In this document: positions 23,825 through 30,875 of the stretch, one piece after another | How positions within the stretch are numbered: position 1 is the stretch's first letter | Layout of the letters: each line of letters begins with the position of its first letter | Assembly: GCA_017302015.1 (NCBI GenBank) | Contig: JAFLEE010000067.1 | Span: forward strand, 1-30,875 | DNA length: 30,875 nucleotides | Reading direction: 5' to 3' | Origin: Spirochaetota bacterium | GTDB taxonomy: Bacteria; Spirochaetota; UBA12135; COTS27; JAFLEE01 | The notes under the pieces: generated by a model | Told to the model about the DNA's origin: nothing | Seen by the model: the letters and a program-made list of their open reading frames with translations, nothing else | Databases searched by the model: none | Made by a program: the position numbers and the translations under genes

Positions 23825-24865
23825 TCAACGCTTCTTCTTCTCTTTGCCGCGGTAGGCGGGGAAACTGATGGAGGGATCGAAGCCGCGGGAGGAGGCCCCG
23901 GAATCTTTCCAATCGGTGGGGACCTGCGGGGGCTTGGCGGGGTTGCCCAATTCGCGGGGCCATTCTTTGCGCACGCCGCGCAGCACGGCGATGGTCTCCC
24001 GGGGCTTCCACCCCCGCGCGGTCGCCAGCGCCATGAACCAGGCCATCTCGAGTTCCATGGAAAGGCCGTCTTGGATGAGGCGTTTGGCGGGGGCGACGCC
24101 GCGCAGTTTGAGGAGATTGGCCCAGGTGGCCTTCCAGGGCGGCCCGAAAAAATGCTTGCGCCGCTGGCGGGAGGTGAGTTCGGCGAGGCGGAACTTATTG
24201 GCGTAGATCTCATCCCAGGTCGGGGTGGCCTTGCCCGGCATGCTGGTGAGGTGCCAACCCATCTGGCAATAGACGCGCAGCACGGCCTCGAGTTCTTCCC
24301 GGGCGCGGGCCTTGCGGGGACGGATGCACTCGAGGGCGCGGAAGAGCCCGTCTTCCACGTCCCAGGCGCTCCCGGGGATGCGCACGGAGTCTTGGTAGAG
24401 CGAGCGCGCGCCCTCTTCGCGCTTGAGGGATTTGCCCCCGAAGAGGAGGCCCGTGAGTTCGGCGGCGGAGAGGTCGGCGGTGAGCGCGCAGAAGTCGGAG
24501 ACCTTGATGGTGTTCGCCAGGGTGATGCCGCGCTGGGGTTTTTTGGTGCGCTGGGCCAGGAGGCTGTTTTCGATGGCCTGCCGATTGAAGAGGCGCACGT
24601 AATAGCGCTTATTGAGCACCGGGAGCACGTTCTTTTTGCCGCGGTAGATCTCGTCCCACTCGAGGGTCTCCCAGATGGACCAACCCAGTTCGCGCTTCAC
24701 CTTTATGACCGGGTTCACCTTCCCCTCGGCGCGCTTGACGCTGCCGCGGCCGTCCACATGGTCGCGGATATGGGTGATGAAGGCGTGCAGTCGCCCTTCG
24801 ATGCCGGGGGCCAAGAGCGGCGCCTTGGGGGCGGCCTTGGTTTTCTTGGAGGGGGCTTGGGACAT
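23825..24865 (-). CDS. Hypothetical lysine-rich protein with duplicated WDEIY motif
   Basis: 346 residues from ATG 24865, which follows AAGGAG by about 9 bases; 22 residues of the longer open frame are left out. I do not recognise a family. Both ends are lysine-rich (SKKTKAAPKAP; GKEKKKR). No signal peptide or membrane segment is seen. Two regions look like copies of one unit: GWSIWETLEWDEIY (61-74) and GWHLTSMPGKATPTWDEIY (203-221), each followed by a basic segment. Other aromatic and tryptophan-rich patches occur near 165-175 (GSAWDVEDGLF) and 240-250 (GPPWKATWANLL). The following gene is the signal-peptidase-like one, 58 bases on; nothing in the context identifies a task. Confidence 0.7.
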   Translation of the reverse strand: MSQAPSKKTKAAPKAPLLAPGIEGRLHAFITHIRDHVDGRGSVKRAEGKVNPVIKVKRELGWSIWETLEWDEIYRGKKNVLPVLNKRYYVRLFNRQAIENSLLAQRTKKPQRGITLANTIKVSDFCALTADLSAAELTGLLFGGKSLKREEGARSLYQDSVRIPGSAWDVEDGLFRALECIRPRKARAREELEAVLRVYCQMGWHLTSMPGKATPTWDEIYANKFRLAELTSRQRRKHFFGPPWKATWANLLKLRGVAPAKRLIQDGLSMELEMAWFMALATARGWKPRETIAVLRGVRKEWPRELGNPAKPPQVPTDWKDSGASSRGFDPSISFPAYRGKEKKKR

Positions 24866-25266
24866 GGTGCGTGCTCCTTCGAGGGGGGGGGGCAATATCT
24901 TAACGAACAGACCCGGAAGGGCCCTGCTCAATCGTACGCCTAAGGGGAAGTTGGGTGCGCGAGTTTTTTAGAATGAGATAAATTCCAATATGCGTTGTTC
25001 CGTATTCATTGCTGAAGAATTCCCGGGATTCCTTCACCTCCGAATTATACAACTTTAGGATCATGAGCACAATAGGGGGCCTTTTTGCCACATCCTCCAA
25101 TCTCTCTTTCCCTTCTCTGATTTATCCGGCGAATCGGGACCCGTCCGGCCCGCGCCGCGGCGAGGACTTGAATCCGGTTAGGTCCGACCGGATTACGGGG
25201 CGCCATCGGGGAATCCCCCGTTCATCCGCATCGCCCCACACGGGAGAGCCTTGGCGTCGGAAAACC
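24866..25266. other. Intergenic region, 401 bases
   Basis: Lies between the hypothetical gene's start and the MFS gene's stop, both minus strand. The part near 24960-25120 is AT-richer than the surroundings and should hold the promoter of the hypothetical gene. A perfect inverted repeat at 25171-25194 follows the MFS stop. Short frames here (for example 24900-25100 on the minus strand) have no ribosome site and overlap the neighbouring gene, so I make no gene call. Confidence 0.5.
25171..25194. repeat. Perfect 8-base inverted repeat after the MFS gene
   Basis: AATCCGGT (25171-25178) and ACCGGATT (25187-25194) flank an 8-base loop. It lies about 73 bases past the MFS stop on the minus strand and may be a transcription end or an operator. 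No T-run follows. Confidence 0.5.
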
Positions 25267-26667
25267 TCACCCCCCGCGGATGCGGCGAAAAAGTGCAACC
25301 GGCAGACTGACGAGGCGCGAAGGCCAGTCCTCAACCATCGCCGAGAGGACATCCATCGTGTGGGCGCTCTCCGGTTCGCGGATGCGAAGGGCCAGGGGGA
25401 TGCACAGCAGGCGAAGGAGCGCGCTCAAGAGGAACAAGTACTGGTAATGGTCCCAAGCCCGCCCGAGCAGGTGGATGCCGTGGCCCTCCCAGGCTTTGAG
25501 GAGGTAGCCCCCTGCGATGGCAGAGAGTCCGCCCGCGATGCCGGGGAGCGACGAGATGGCGGCGACGAACATCCCCCGGTTCTCCCGCGGGGCCATGCGC
25601 AGCATGAACCCGTTGGTGGCGAGTTGGGACCCCATATTGAGCATATTGTCGAAGATGAAGAACCCGCAGAGGATGGCGAAGGCGTTCTCCCGGGTGATCA
25701 CGAAGAAGACGATGGGCGCCAGGGGCTTGAGGCCCGTGCACAGCACGAGGATCGGGCGGCTGCCGAAGCGGTCGATGAGGCGGCCCCAGAACGCGGAACT
25801 GAGCATGCTGCCGATGCCGGGCATCCACCAGATGACCATCACCTCCCATAGCGGCAGGGCCAGCACCTTGAGCACGTAGAGCAGCATGAAGGCCGCGCCG
25901 ATCATCACCGAGGCGCTGTAGGCGACGTTCCAGACCATGTAGGAGCGGAACGAAGGCTGGCGCATGGGCTCGAGGAGGGTCTCGAGGAGGGGCCGTTCCC
26001 GCGCGGGGGCGGGCGGGGGTTCCCAGACCCAGAGGAAGAGCAGGATGTCGACCACGCCGGCGGCCACGCCGAGGACCGTGATGAGGAAGAAGGCCTGGGG
26101 CAACGAGAGGCCGAGGGCCTGGTAGCGGAAGCCAAAGAGCACCAGGGGGATATAGGTGAGCAGCCACACCCCCTGCATCATGCGCATGCGCCCGCCCCAA
26201 TAGCGGCTCAATATGCGCCGGGGGATGAGGTCGCCCATCCAGGAGAACCAGATCGGCGGGCCGAGATTCAGCAGCAGGCTCGAGACCGCCAGGAGGGCGA
26301 GCATGATCGCGGTGCGATGCCCCGTGGCCACGGGCAGGAGCGGCACCAGGATGATGGGGATCCACAGGAGGCGGCCGCTGATGATGAGGCCCATGAAGAC
26401 CGCGCGCCGACTCTGGAGCCGGTTTCCCCAGAGCGCGCCCAGGAATTGCATGCCCAGCATCAGCATGGGGATGCCGCTTAAAATGCCGAACTCGACCTCT
26501 CCGAAGCCCATGCGCCGGAAGAAATCCGTTGACATCGGGCTCGAGATCGCCGCCGAATAGACGAGGGCGAGGCTTCCCGCCACGGTGACGAGCCGCAGGG
26601 AACGCTTGAGGACCCCGGGCGGGGCGATGGGATTCATGGGCGCGGCGGAAAGGCGGCGGGCGCGCAT
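25267..26667 (-). CDS. MFS transporter, substrate unknown
   Basis: 466 residues with about twelve hydrophobic segments and the long central loop of MFS carriers (about 218-240, EPPPAPARERPLLETLLEP). Typical features are the first-half loop GNRLQSRRAVFMGLI and the second-half GRLIDRFGSRPILVL, both near loop 2/3 and loop 8/9 positions. The run SMLSSAFWGRLID and the absence of binding-site hallmarks I can read leave the substrate open. ATG 26667 and ATG 26637 are both possible starts and neither has a strong ribosome site. It is followed by a non-coding stretch, so it probably stands alone. Confidence 0.85.
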   Translation of the reverse strand: MRARRLSAAPMNPIAPPGVLKRSLRLVTVAGSLALVYSAAISSPMSTDFFRRMGFGEVEFGILSGIPMLMLGMQFLGALWGNRLQSRRAVFMGLIISGRLLWIPIILVPLLPVATGHRTAIMLALLAVSSLLLNLGPPIWFSWMGDLIPRRILSRYWGGRMRMMQGVWLLTYIPLVLFGFRYQALGLSLPQAFFLITVLGVAAGVVDILLFLWVWEPPPAPARERPLLETLLEPMRQPSFRSYMVWNVAYSASVMIGAAFMLLYVLKVLALPLWEVMVIWWMPGIGSMLSSAFWGRLIDRFGSRPILVLCTGLKPLAPIVFFVITRENAFAILCGFFIFDNMLNMGSQLATNGFMLRMAPRENRGMFVAAISSLPGIAGGLSAIAGGYLLKAWEGHGIHLLGRAWDHYQYLFLLSALLRLLCIPLALRIREPESAHTMDVLSAMVEDWPSRLVSLPVALFRRIRGG

Positions 26668-26723
26668 CGATTCGGGCGCCCCGGGAGAATTAAAGTTTGT
26701 TTCCCCGGAAATGACAATCGGGT

Positions 26724-26753
26724 TTGACAGGCCGGCGACCCCGGTGTTAAGTT
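26724..26753 (+). promoter_or_regulatory. Promoter of the zinc-ribbon methyltransferase gene
   Basis: A perfect TTGACA at 26724-26729 is followed after 17 to 18 bases by TTAAGT/TAAGTT (26747-26753). Transcription should begin near 26760, 3 bases before the ATG at 26763, so the message would be nearly leaderless. Confidence 0.65.
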
Positions 26754-26762
26754 AGCCTTTCC

Positions 26763-27671
26763 ATGTCGCCTTCCCCCGCCAAGTCCTGCGCCCTGTGTTC
26801 CCGCGAATTGAGGGAAGAGACCAAACGGGGTAAATTCGAGAGCGTCCTCACCTACCATACCTGCGACTATTGCAAGACCTCCTTCCTCGACGAGCGCCAC
26901 AAGAAAGACGGCGAGCGCTATTACACCCGCGAATACGAGGCCTGGTTCTACCAGAACCGCGATGGCCGCATCCCCATCCTCCACGCCTTCTCCGACGCCA
27001 CCGCCCGGGTCTTCCTGCTGAGCACCCGCGAGAAATTAGCCGGCCGACGCGTCCTCGACATCGGCTGCGGCTTCGCCGGAACGCTACGCCTCCTGAAAGC
27101 CCTCGGAGCCGAGGTACAGGGCATCGAACCTTCGGCGGCCTGCGCCCGTTTCGACCGGGAAGTGCTCGGCCTGCCCGTGCACGAGGGGTTCCTCGAATCA
27201 TTCCCCTCCGGAAATCGCTTCGACCTCATCACCCTGTTCGACGTCATCGAACACGTGGAAGACCCCGCCCAAACGCTGCGTCGCGCGGGGGCGCACCTGG
27301 CGGAGGGCGGCACCCTCTTCTTCACCACGCCCCATAATAAGCGCTCAGGCCAGTCCGTCATCTTCCAGCAGAGCCACCTCCTGCTCTTTTCCCTCCATAG
27401 CCTCGACGGGGTCGTTCGCGAGGCGGGCTTCACCATCCGCGAGGTCCTCCTCTTCGGAGGCTCGCTCAATATCTTCGCCACCAAAACCGGGGCCGCTTCC
27501 AAAGGCGACTCCCCTTTCCCTGCCGCTTTCCTCGAAGACTACGAAAAATCTTTTTTACGGAAATACGGCAGGAATAAGATCCTCGCCATGCTGTGGCGCC
27601 TTCCCCGATTGGCGCGCTATCATTTCCTCAGCCGGGCCCTCTACCGGCGCCTTCCGGTGAAAAACCTCTAA
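26763..27671 (+). CDS. Class I SAM methyltransferase with N-terminal zinc ribbon
   Basis: 302 residues. Four cysteines arranged as CALC (9-12) and CDYC (34-37) form a probable zinc ribbon. Motif I VLDIGCGFAGTLRLL (about 97-111), the acidic VQGIEPSAA strand (SAM ribose contact) and DLITLFDVIEHVEDPAQTLRR show a Methyltransf_11/23-type fold. Such zinc-ribbon methyltransferases modify small molecules, lipids or sugars. The C-terminal region ends in a basic, aromatic helix (about 275-300), possibly membrane-touching. The gene has its own TTGACA promoter. The last four bases overlap the convergent ceramidase-like gene. Confidence 0.86.
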   Translation: MSPSPAKSCALCSRELREETKRGKFESVLTYHTCDYCKTSFLDERHKKDGERYYTREYEAWFYQNRDGRIPILHAFSDATARVFLLSTREKLAGRRVLDIGCGFAGTLRLLKALGAEVQGIEPSAACARFDREVLGLPVHEGFLESFPSGNRFDLITLFDVIEHVEDPAQTLRRAGAHLAEGGTLFFTTPHNKRSGQSVIFQQSHLLLFSLHSLDGVVREAGFTIREVLLFGGSLNIFATKTGAASKGDSPFPAAFLEDYEKSFLRKYGRNKILAMLWRLPRLARYHFLSRALYRRLPVKNL

Positions 27672-28453
27672 CGCTTAAGACGCCGGCGCCGCAGCATCCA
27701 GGCGACCTGCGCCACGGCGAGGGCCGAGAAGAGGTGTTTCAGGGTATGCCCGCTTACCTGGTAGGTGATTTCAAAGATCGGACGGTCGAGCAGTTCCGCG
27801 CCCTTGGCCAGGGCATACAAGAAGAGGACCCATCCCAAATCCCCGACCCGATCGTATCGCGATGGAAGGAAAAGAAGGATGGGGATGAGGACCATGGGAA
27901 GGAATTGCACCAGGAAATAGGGCCGCAGGTCGCCGGCCCCCCGGGACTCCGAGATCGACCAATACAGAACGCTTGCGGCCGCCACCGTCAGCAAGGCTAA
28001 AAGGAGGGCATACCCGCCCCGTACCTGGAAGCGCTCATGGACGACCGCCGCGAAAAGGGAAACGAAGGCGAGGGAAAGGGGAAAGCGGTCCCAGAAAAGG
28101 CTCGCGTTGTCGGGACGGAGGTGATACCAGCCCGACCCGAACCCGGTGACGAACAGACTGATGAAAAAGGCGAAATAAGCAAGCGTCTCGGGTTTCCATT
28201 GGGTGCCCTCCCGCTTCGAAGCGGCCCGGCCTTCCAGGCCCCCCCAAACCCCAAGGATCACGAACCAAGCATTGGAAACCACATCCATAAAATTGGGAAC
28301 GCCGAAGAGGGTGCGGCCATCGGCGAATTGGTGGTAGGAGGCCCATTGGGCCAGTCTGGGAAGGAACCCGAGCACGCCCGCCGTCACCAGCGCCGGAAAC
28401 GCGATGAGGAAGATCGCCCAGCCATGCCTCGTCTGGATCTCTTTTCTTTCCAC
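27668..28453 (-). CDS. Ceramidase-like (CREST superfamily) membrane hydrolase
   Basis: 261 residues from GTG 28453, chosen because the predicted transcript start falls on it; GTG 28459 is two codons earlier. About seven hydrophobic segments. The phrases YHQFADGRTLFGVPNFMDVVSN, GSGWYHLRPDNASLFWDRFP and SGHTLKHLFSALA are typical of bacterial alkaline-ceramidase-like proteins. Metal-site residues fit ACER3: Ser107 and His111 (four apart), Asp122 (eleven after His111) and His236/His240 (four apart). Enzymes of this class cut amide bonds in ceramides or act on related lipids. The stop overlaps the convergent methyltransferase by four bases. Substrate is inferred from family. Confidence 0.8.
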   Translation of the reverse strand: MERKEIQTRHGWAIFLIAFPALVTAGVLGFLPRLAQWASYHQFADGRTLFGVPNFMDVVSNAWFVILGVWGGLEGRAASKREGTQWKPETLAYFAFFISLFVTGFGSGWYHLRPDNASLFWDRFPLSLAFVSLFAAVVHERFQVRGGYALLLALLTVAAASVLYWSISESRGAGDLRPYFLVQFLPMVLIPILLFLPSRYDRVGDLGWVLFLYALAKGAELLDRPIFEITYQVSGHTLKHLFSALAVAQVAWMLRRRRLKR

Positions 28454-28459
28454 GCGCAC

Positions 28460-28488
28460 AGTATAGCGTTGCCCGGGGGCGGGTGGAA
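28460..28488 (-). promoter_or_regulatory. Candidate promoter of the ceramidase-like gene
   Basis: On the minus strand TTCCAC (28483-28488) and TATACT (28460-28465) are 17 bases apart. The -10 is good and the -35 weak. A start seven bases on is exactly the G of GTG 28453, again a leaderless layout. Confidence 0.45.
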
Positions 28489-28518
28489 GAGCTCCGGGCA
28501 AGCGGCCGCGGGTGGGGA

Positions 28519-28524
28519 TATAAT
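28519..28524 (+). promoter_or_regulatory. -10 box of the AlkD-like gene
   Basis: Perfect TATAAT 26 bases before the ATG at 28551, with AAGGA at 28540-28544 as ribosome site. The -35 position is GC-rich and weak. It is divergent from the ceramidase-like promoter. Confidence 0.55.
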
Positions 28525-28550
28525 TCCACCCGAGTTCCCAAGGATTTTCG

Positions 28551-29294
28551 ATGGACAAAAAGAAAGCGACCCGACCCGTGACCCCCACCGCCGATGAGGC
28601 CCGCGCCGCCCTGCGCCGCCTCGCCAACCCGGCCAAGGCCCGGCTCCTCCAGGGCTTCTTCAAGACCGCCCCGGGGGAGTACGGGGAAGGCGACGTCTTC
28701 CTCGGGGTGGTCATGCCGCGCATCCACGAGTTGACGGCGAAGTTCCGCGCGCTCCCCCTGACCCAACTCCGGTCGCTCCTGCGCGGCGGGGTCCATGAAG
28801 AGCGTATGCTCGCCGTCCTCGTGGCGGTGGAGCAGTACCGGAAGGGCGATGAAAAAGTCCGCCGATCGATCTTCGATTTTTACCTCGCCCACACGCGTTG
28901 GGTGAATAATTGGGATCTGGTGGACCAAAGCGCCCACCTGATCGTCGGGCCCCAGGTCTTCGGGGGGAACCCGGCCCTGCTTAAAAAACTCTCCAAGTCC
29001 GCGTCCCTCTGGGAGCGTCGTATCGCCATCATCGCCACCCTCCATTTCATCCGCCACGGGCGATTTACCGAGACCCTTGCCCTCGCGGTCGCCTATCTGG
29101 GCGATACGGAAGACCTCATGCACAAGGCCAGCGGCTGGATGCTTCGGGAAGTCGGCAAACGCGATGCGGCGGTTCTCCGAGCCTTCCTCACCCGCTACGG
29201 GAAGCGCATGCCGCGCACCATGCTGCGCTATGCCATCGAGAAATTCTCCCCCGCGGAGCGCAAGAATTGGCTGACCTCCACCAAGGGGCGCTAA
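28551..29294 (+). CDS. AlkD-type DNA alkylation repair glycosylase
   Basis: 247 residues built of HEAT-like helix repeats. AlkD removes N3- and N7-alkylated bases, including bulky adducts, without flipping the base. Family phrases are clear: LQGFFKTAPGEYGEGDVFLG (33-52), VNNWDLVDQSAHLIVG (118-133) and KASGWMLREVGKRD (192-205). The three residues that line the AlkD lesion site are in place: Trp121 and Asp125 (four apart, as in W109/D113) and Trp196 (counterpart of W187). The N-terminal ten residues are basic and probably disordered. It has its own promoter and AAGGA ribosome site. No signal peptide; cytoplasmic. Confidence 0.92.
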   Translation: MDKKKATRPVTPTADEARAALRRLANPAKARLLQGFFKTAPGEYGEGDVFLGVVMPRIHELTAKFRALPLTQLRSLLRGGVHEERMLAVLVAVEQYRKGDEKVRRSIFDFYLAHTRWVNNWDLVDQSAHLIVGPQVFGGNPALLKKLSKSASLWERRIAIIATLHFIRHGRFTETLALAVAYLGDTEDLMHKASGWMLREVGKRDAAVLRAFLTRYGKRMPRTMLRYAIEKFSPAERKNWLTSTKGR

Positions 29295-29314
29295 ACCCCG
29301 TTCCCCGGCCCCGG

Positions 29315-29329
29315 GGGGTCCGCGACCCC
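29315..29329 (+). terminator. Weak hairpin after the AlkD-like gene
   Basis: GGGGTC (29315-29320) and GACCCC (29324-29329) form a 6-base stem with the loop CGC, 21 bases after the stop. No T-run follows, so termination is only suggested. Confidence 0.3.
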
Positions 29330-29414
29330 TCCGCCATGGCAAAATCGTGACCTCGTCGGCTCCGGTGGGCACCCGCTGACCGAGGCCGCCCAGGAATCGA
29401 CCCTAGGAGGCCCG

Positions 29415-29858
29415 ATGAAACTTGTCGCCAAGATCCTCGCCGTACTCGCCGCCGCGCTCGTCGCCATCCAGTTCGTTCCGGTTCGCCCGACCAATCCCCC
29501 CGTGACCTCCCCGTGGACCCTCGAGGGGCCGGCCAAAGAAGTCCTCGTGCGGGCCTGCTTCGATTGCCATTCCCATGAAACCCGACTTCCTTGGTACGGC
29601 AAACTCGCCCCGGCTTCATGGCTCCTTGCCTACGATATGAAGGAAGGGCGGGCGCACCTCAATTTCTCCGCCTGGGCCGAATGGCCCGCCGAGAAGCAGA
29701 AGCGGCGCATCCACGAAATCGGCGAGGAAGTGCAGGAAGGCGAAATGCCCCCGGCCCTCTACACCTTCATGCACCCGAAAGCCAAATTGTCCCCCGGAGA
29801 CAAGGCGACCCTCGCGGCTTGGGTGCTTTCCCAAACGCAGGGCTCGCCAAAAAAATGA
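29415..29858 (+). CDS. Exported haem-binding domain protein (single CxxCH)
   Basis: 147 residues. An N-terminal hydrophobic segment (about 4-22) acts as signal or anchor. CFDCH (48-52) gives a CxxCH c-type haem site, followed by SHETRLPWYGKLAPASWLL and AHLNFSAWAEWP, the hallmark phrases of the haem-binding domain family (Haem_bd). The late Met in EGEMPPALYTFMHP may be the second haem ligand. It would act at the cell envelope in electron transfer or haem sensing. A perfect AGGAGG stands four bases before the ATG. The lysine pair at the C-terminus ends the protein. Confidence 0.87.
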   Translation: MKLVAKILAVLAAALVAIQFVPVRPTNPPVTSPWTLEGPAKEVLVRACFDCHSHETRLPWYGKLAPASWLLAYDMKEGRAHLNFSAWAEWPAEKQKRRIHEIGEEVQEGEMPPALYTFMHPKAKLSPGDKATLAAWVLSQTQGSPKK

Positions 29859-30024
29859 AACGCCTGGCGGCCTTTCCTCCGCACAGTGGTCTCGGGAGGA
29901 TCCTCTGGAGGCACGGCGGTCCGGTTAAAAGCGAGGCGGCCACCTGCGATGGCGACGGCGGGCCGTTCCTGGAGCCCCTCGCGGCATCCCGAGTTCCCTC
30001 CCGAGACGATCGTCAGGCGCGATC

Positions 30025-30723
30025 ATGAGCGCCGGGGGAATGGCGCGCGGTTTCGCGCTTCTCCTCTTCGGAGTCACCCTCGCATGGGGGCAAGACGGCG
30101 GATTCCTCGCCCCCTGGATCGGCTCGTGGAATATCCAATTCCAGAGCACCAACGGCGGCCGCTCCTACCGCAAGGAGGATGGGTCGGCCTATTGCACCAT
30201 CGCCCCCGATGGGGTCACCCTCGTGAAATGGGAGAAGGCGAAGCGCATCCGCCGCGTCGAGCCCCTCTCCCAGACGACGGGGGTCTGGATCCATTTCGTC
30301 TCAAACCGCTACGCGTGGCGGCTTTCCCCCGACCGGGGAAGCTCCCTGGCTCTCCTGGTGGTGAGCGAAGAGCCGGACGGCCCCGAAACCTATCGGGCGC
30401 TCCTCTCTCGCGGGGGACAGAGCGCTACGCCGCCAGCCAACGCGACTTCGCCGGGCGACCTCTCTGGACTCTATCTCCCGAAAATCCCGCGCGGCGTGCT
30501 GGCCATCGAACTCCAGGGCGGGCAAATCCAATTGCGCTTCGTCGATCGCGGCGTCACCAACGAGACCCCGCGGCGCGATTATGCGGTGAAGGACGGCCTC
30601 CTCACCCTCGCGGGAGAACCGGAAGCGAGCCTCCGCATTCGAATCCCAGGGCCCGGACTCCTGGAAGTCCTCCTCCCCGAACTCGTCGCCGGGTTCTATG
30701 AGCGCCGAACCCCGAAACCTTGA
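30025..30723 (+). CDS. Secreted hypothetical protein
   Basis: 232 residues; I recognise no family. A signal peptide (MARGFALLLFGVTLAWGQ from the second Met) predicts export, with cleavage near residues 22-24. The mature part looks beta-rich: a first module around GSWNIQFQSTNGGRSYRKEDG and VTLVKWEKAKRIRRVEP, a proline/serine-rich link (SATPPANATSPG), and a second module ending LLEVLLPELVAGFYERR. The starts ATG 30025 and ATG 30040 are both possible; GGGGGA stands just before the latter. It lies between the haem-binding protein and another exported protein on the same strand. Confidence 0.6.
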   Translation: MSAGGMARGFALLLFGVTLAWGQDGGFLAPWIGSWNIQFQSTNGGRSYRKEDGSAYCTIAPDGVTLVKWEKAKRIRRVEPLSQTTGVWIHFVSNRYAWRLSPDRGSSLALLVVSEEPDGPETYRALLSRGGQSATPPANATSPGDLSGLYLPKIPRGVLAIELQGGQIQLRFVDRGVTNETPRRDYAVKDGLLTLAGEPEASLRIRIPGPGLLEVLLPELVAGFYERRTPKP

Positions 30724-30772
30724 GGCACACTGATCCCGTCACAGCCGCCATCCCCTCGACCGGAGGAACTCC

Positions 30773-30875
30773 GTGATCCGACTGAAAATGACCTGCGCGC
30801 GCCTCCTACTCCCGGTCCTCCTGGCGGTCGTGGCCCGGGGCCAGGACGAGGTTTCGAATACCAATACGGTCGTCG
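30773..30875 (+). CDS. Exported protein, 5' part only
   Basis: Starts with GTG 30773, five bases after a perfect GGAGGA (30762-30767). The 34 visible residues are a signal peptide: basic start, hydrophobic core (LLLPVLLAVVA) and an Ala-Arg-Gly-Gln cleavage region, followed by a Thr/Asn-rich stretch at the window edge. The rest and the function lie outside the window. Confidence 0.6.
   Translation, partial: MIRLKMTCARLLLPVLLAVVARGQDEVSNTNTVV

Noticed and set aside
24900-25100. Small minus-strand frame in the 401-base spacer
   Set aside because: No ribosome-binding site, and it runs to the start region of the hypothetical gene; the AT-rich sequence is better explained as its promoter region.
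1-30875. Mobile elements, prophage genes or a CRISPR array
   Set aside because: I saw no transposase, integrase or phage-structural motifs, no flanking terminal repeats, and no regularly spaced repeats. The lone tRNA has no partial copy nearby that would mark an integration site.

Overview
The window is about 31 kb of high-GC, gene-dense bacterial DNA with no insertion sequences, prophage genes or CRISPR array. It encodes a TolC-type outer-membrane factor with a LolD/MacB-type ATPase and membrane-fusion protein, an Mla/MCE lipid-transport operon, and several secreted or lipid-anchored proteins, so the host is a diderm (Gram-negative-type) bacterium. The mixture of a secreted heparinase-like lyase, CBM-like proteins, a haem-binding protein, a Tlc-like carrier and a DUF6062-like protein does not let me fix a phylum; a deep-branching environmental lineage is my inference. 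There are 28 protein genes (two cut by the window edges) and one tRNA.

Layout. 1-3727 (minus): a tightly overlapping outer-membrane factor / ATPase / adaptor efflux operon whose permease is not in the window. 3910-6012 (plus): a membrane-bound GGDEF-EAL protein with its own promoter. 5963-7499: a convergent flavin-reductase-like gene, tRNA-Ala(CGC), and a zinc-site protein of the DUF6062 type. 7705-12707: a small secreted CBM-like protein, an RlmI-like methyltransferase, and a 1128-residue secreted heparinase II/III-like lyase with accessory carbohydrate-binding domains. 12873-14957: a Tlc-like carrier, then a fatty-acid 2-hydroxylase-like membrane di-iron enzyme. 15034-16299 (minus): a chimeric basic protein with a histone-H1-like tail, a beta-clamp-binding-like motif and a C-terminal ribbon-helix-helix. 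16613-21793 (minus): an operon in the order mlaE, mlaF, mlaD, TPR protein, SDR, SDR. 21929-23766 (minus): a degenerate signal peptidase coupled to a HemW-like radical SAM protein. 23825-26667 (minus): an unrecognised lysine-rich protein with an internal repeat, and an MFS carrier. 26763-30875: a zinc-ribbon methyltransferase, a ceramidase-like membrane hydrolase, an AlkD-type DNA glycosylase, a haem-binding protein and two secreted proteins.

How parts may work together. The cell envelope dominates: efflux, phospholipid/MCE transport with two tandem SDRs, a hydroxylase and a ceramidase-type enzyme that could both act on sphingolipid-like lipids, and secreted polysaccharide degradation. The items most worth a second look are the S26-family signal peptidase whose Ser/Lys dyad reads Thr/Arg, the H1-tail/QLSLF/ribbon-helix-helix protein, the mla operon carrying TPR and SDR genes, the duplicated WDEIY-motif protein, and several promoters placed so close to the start codon that the transcripts should be leaderless.
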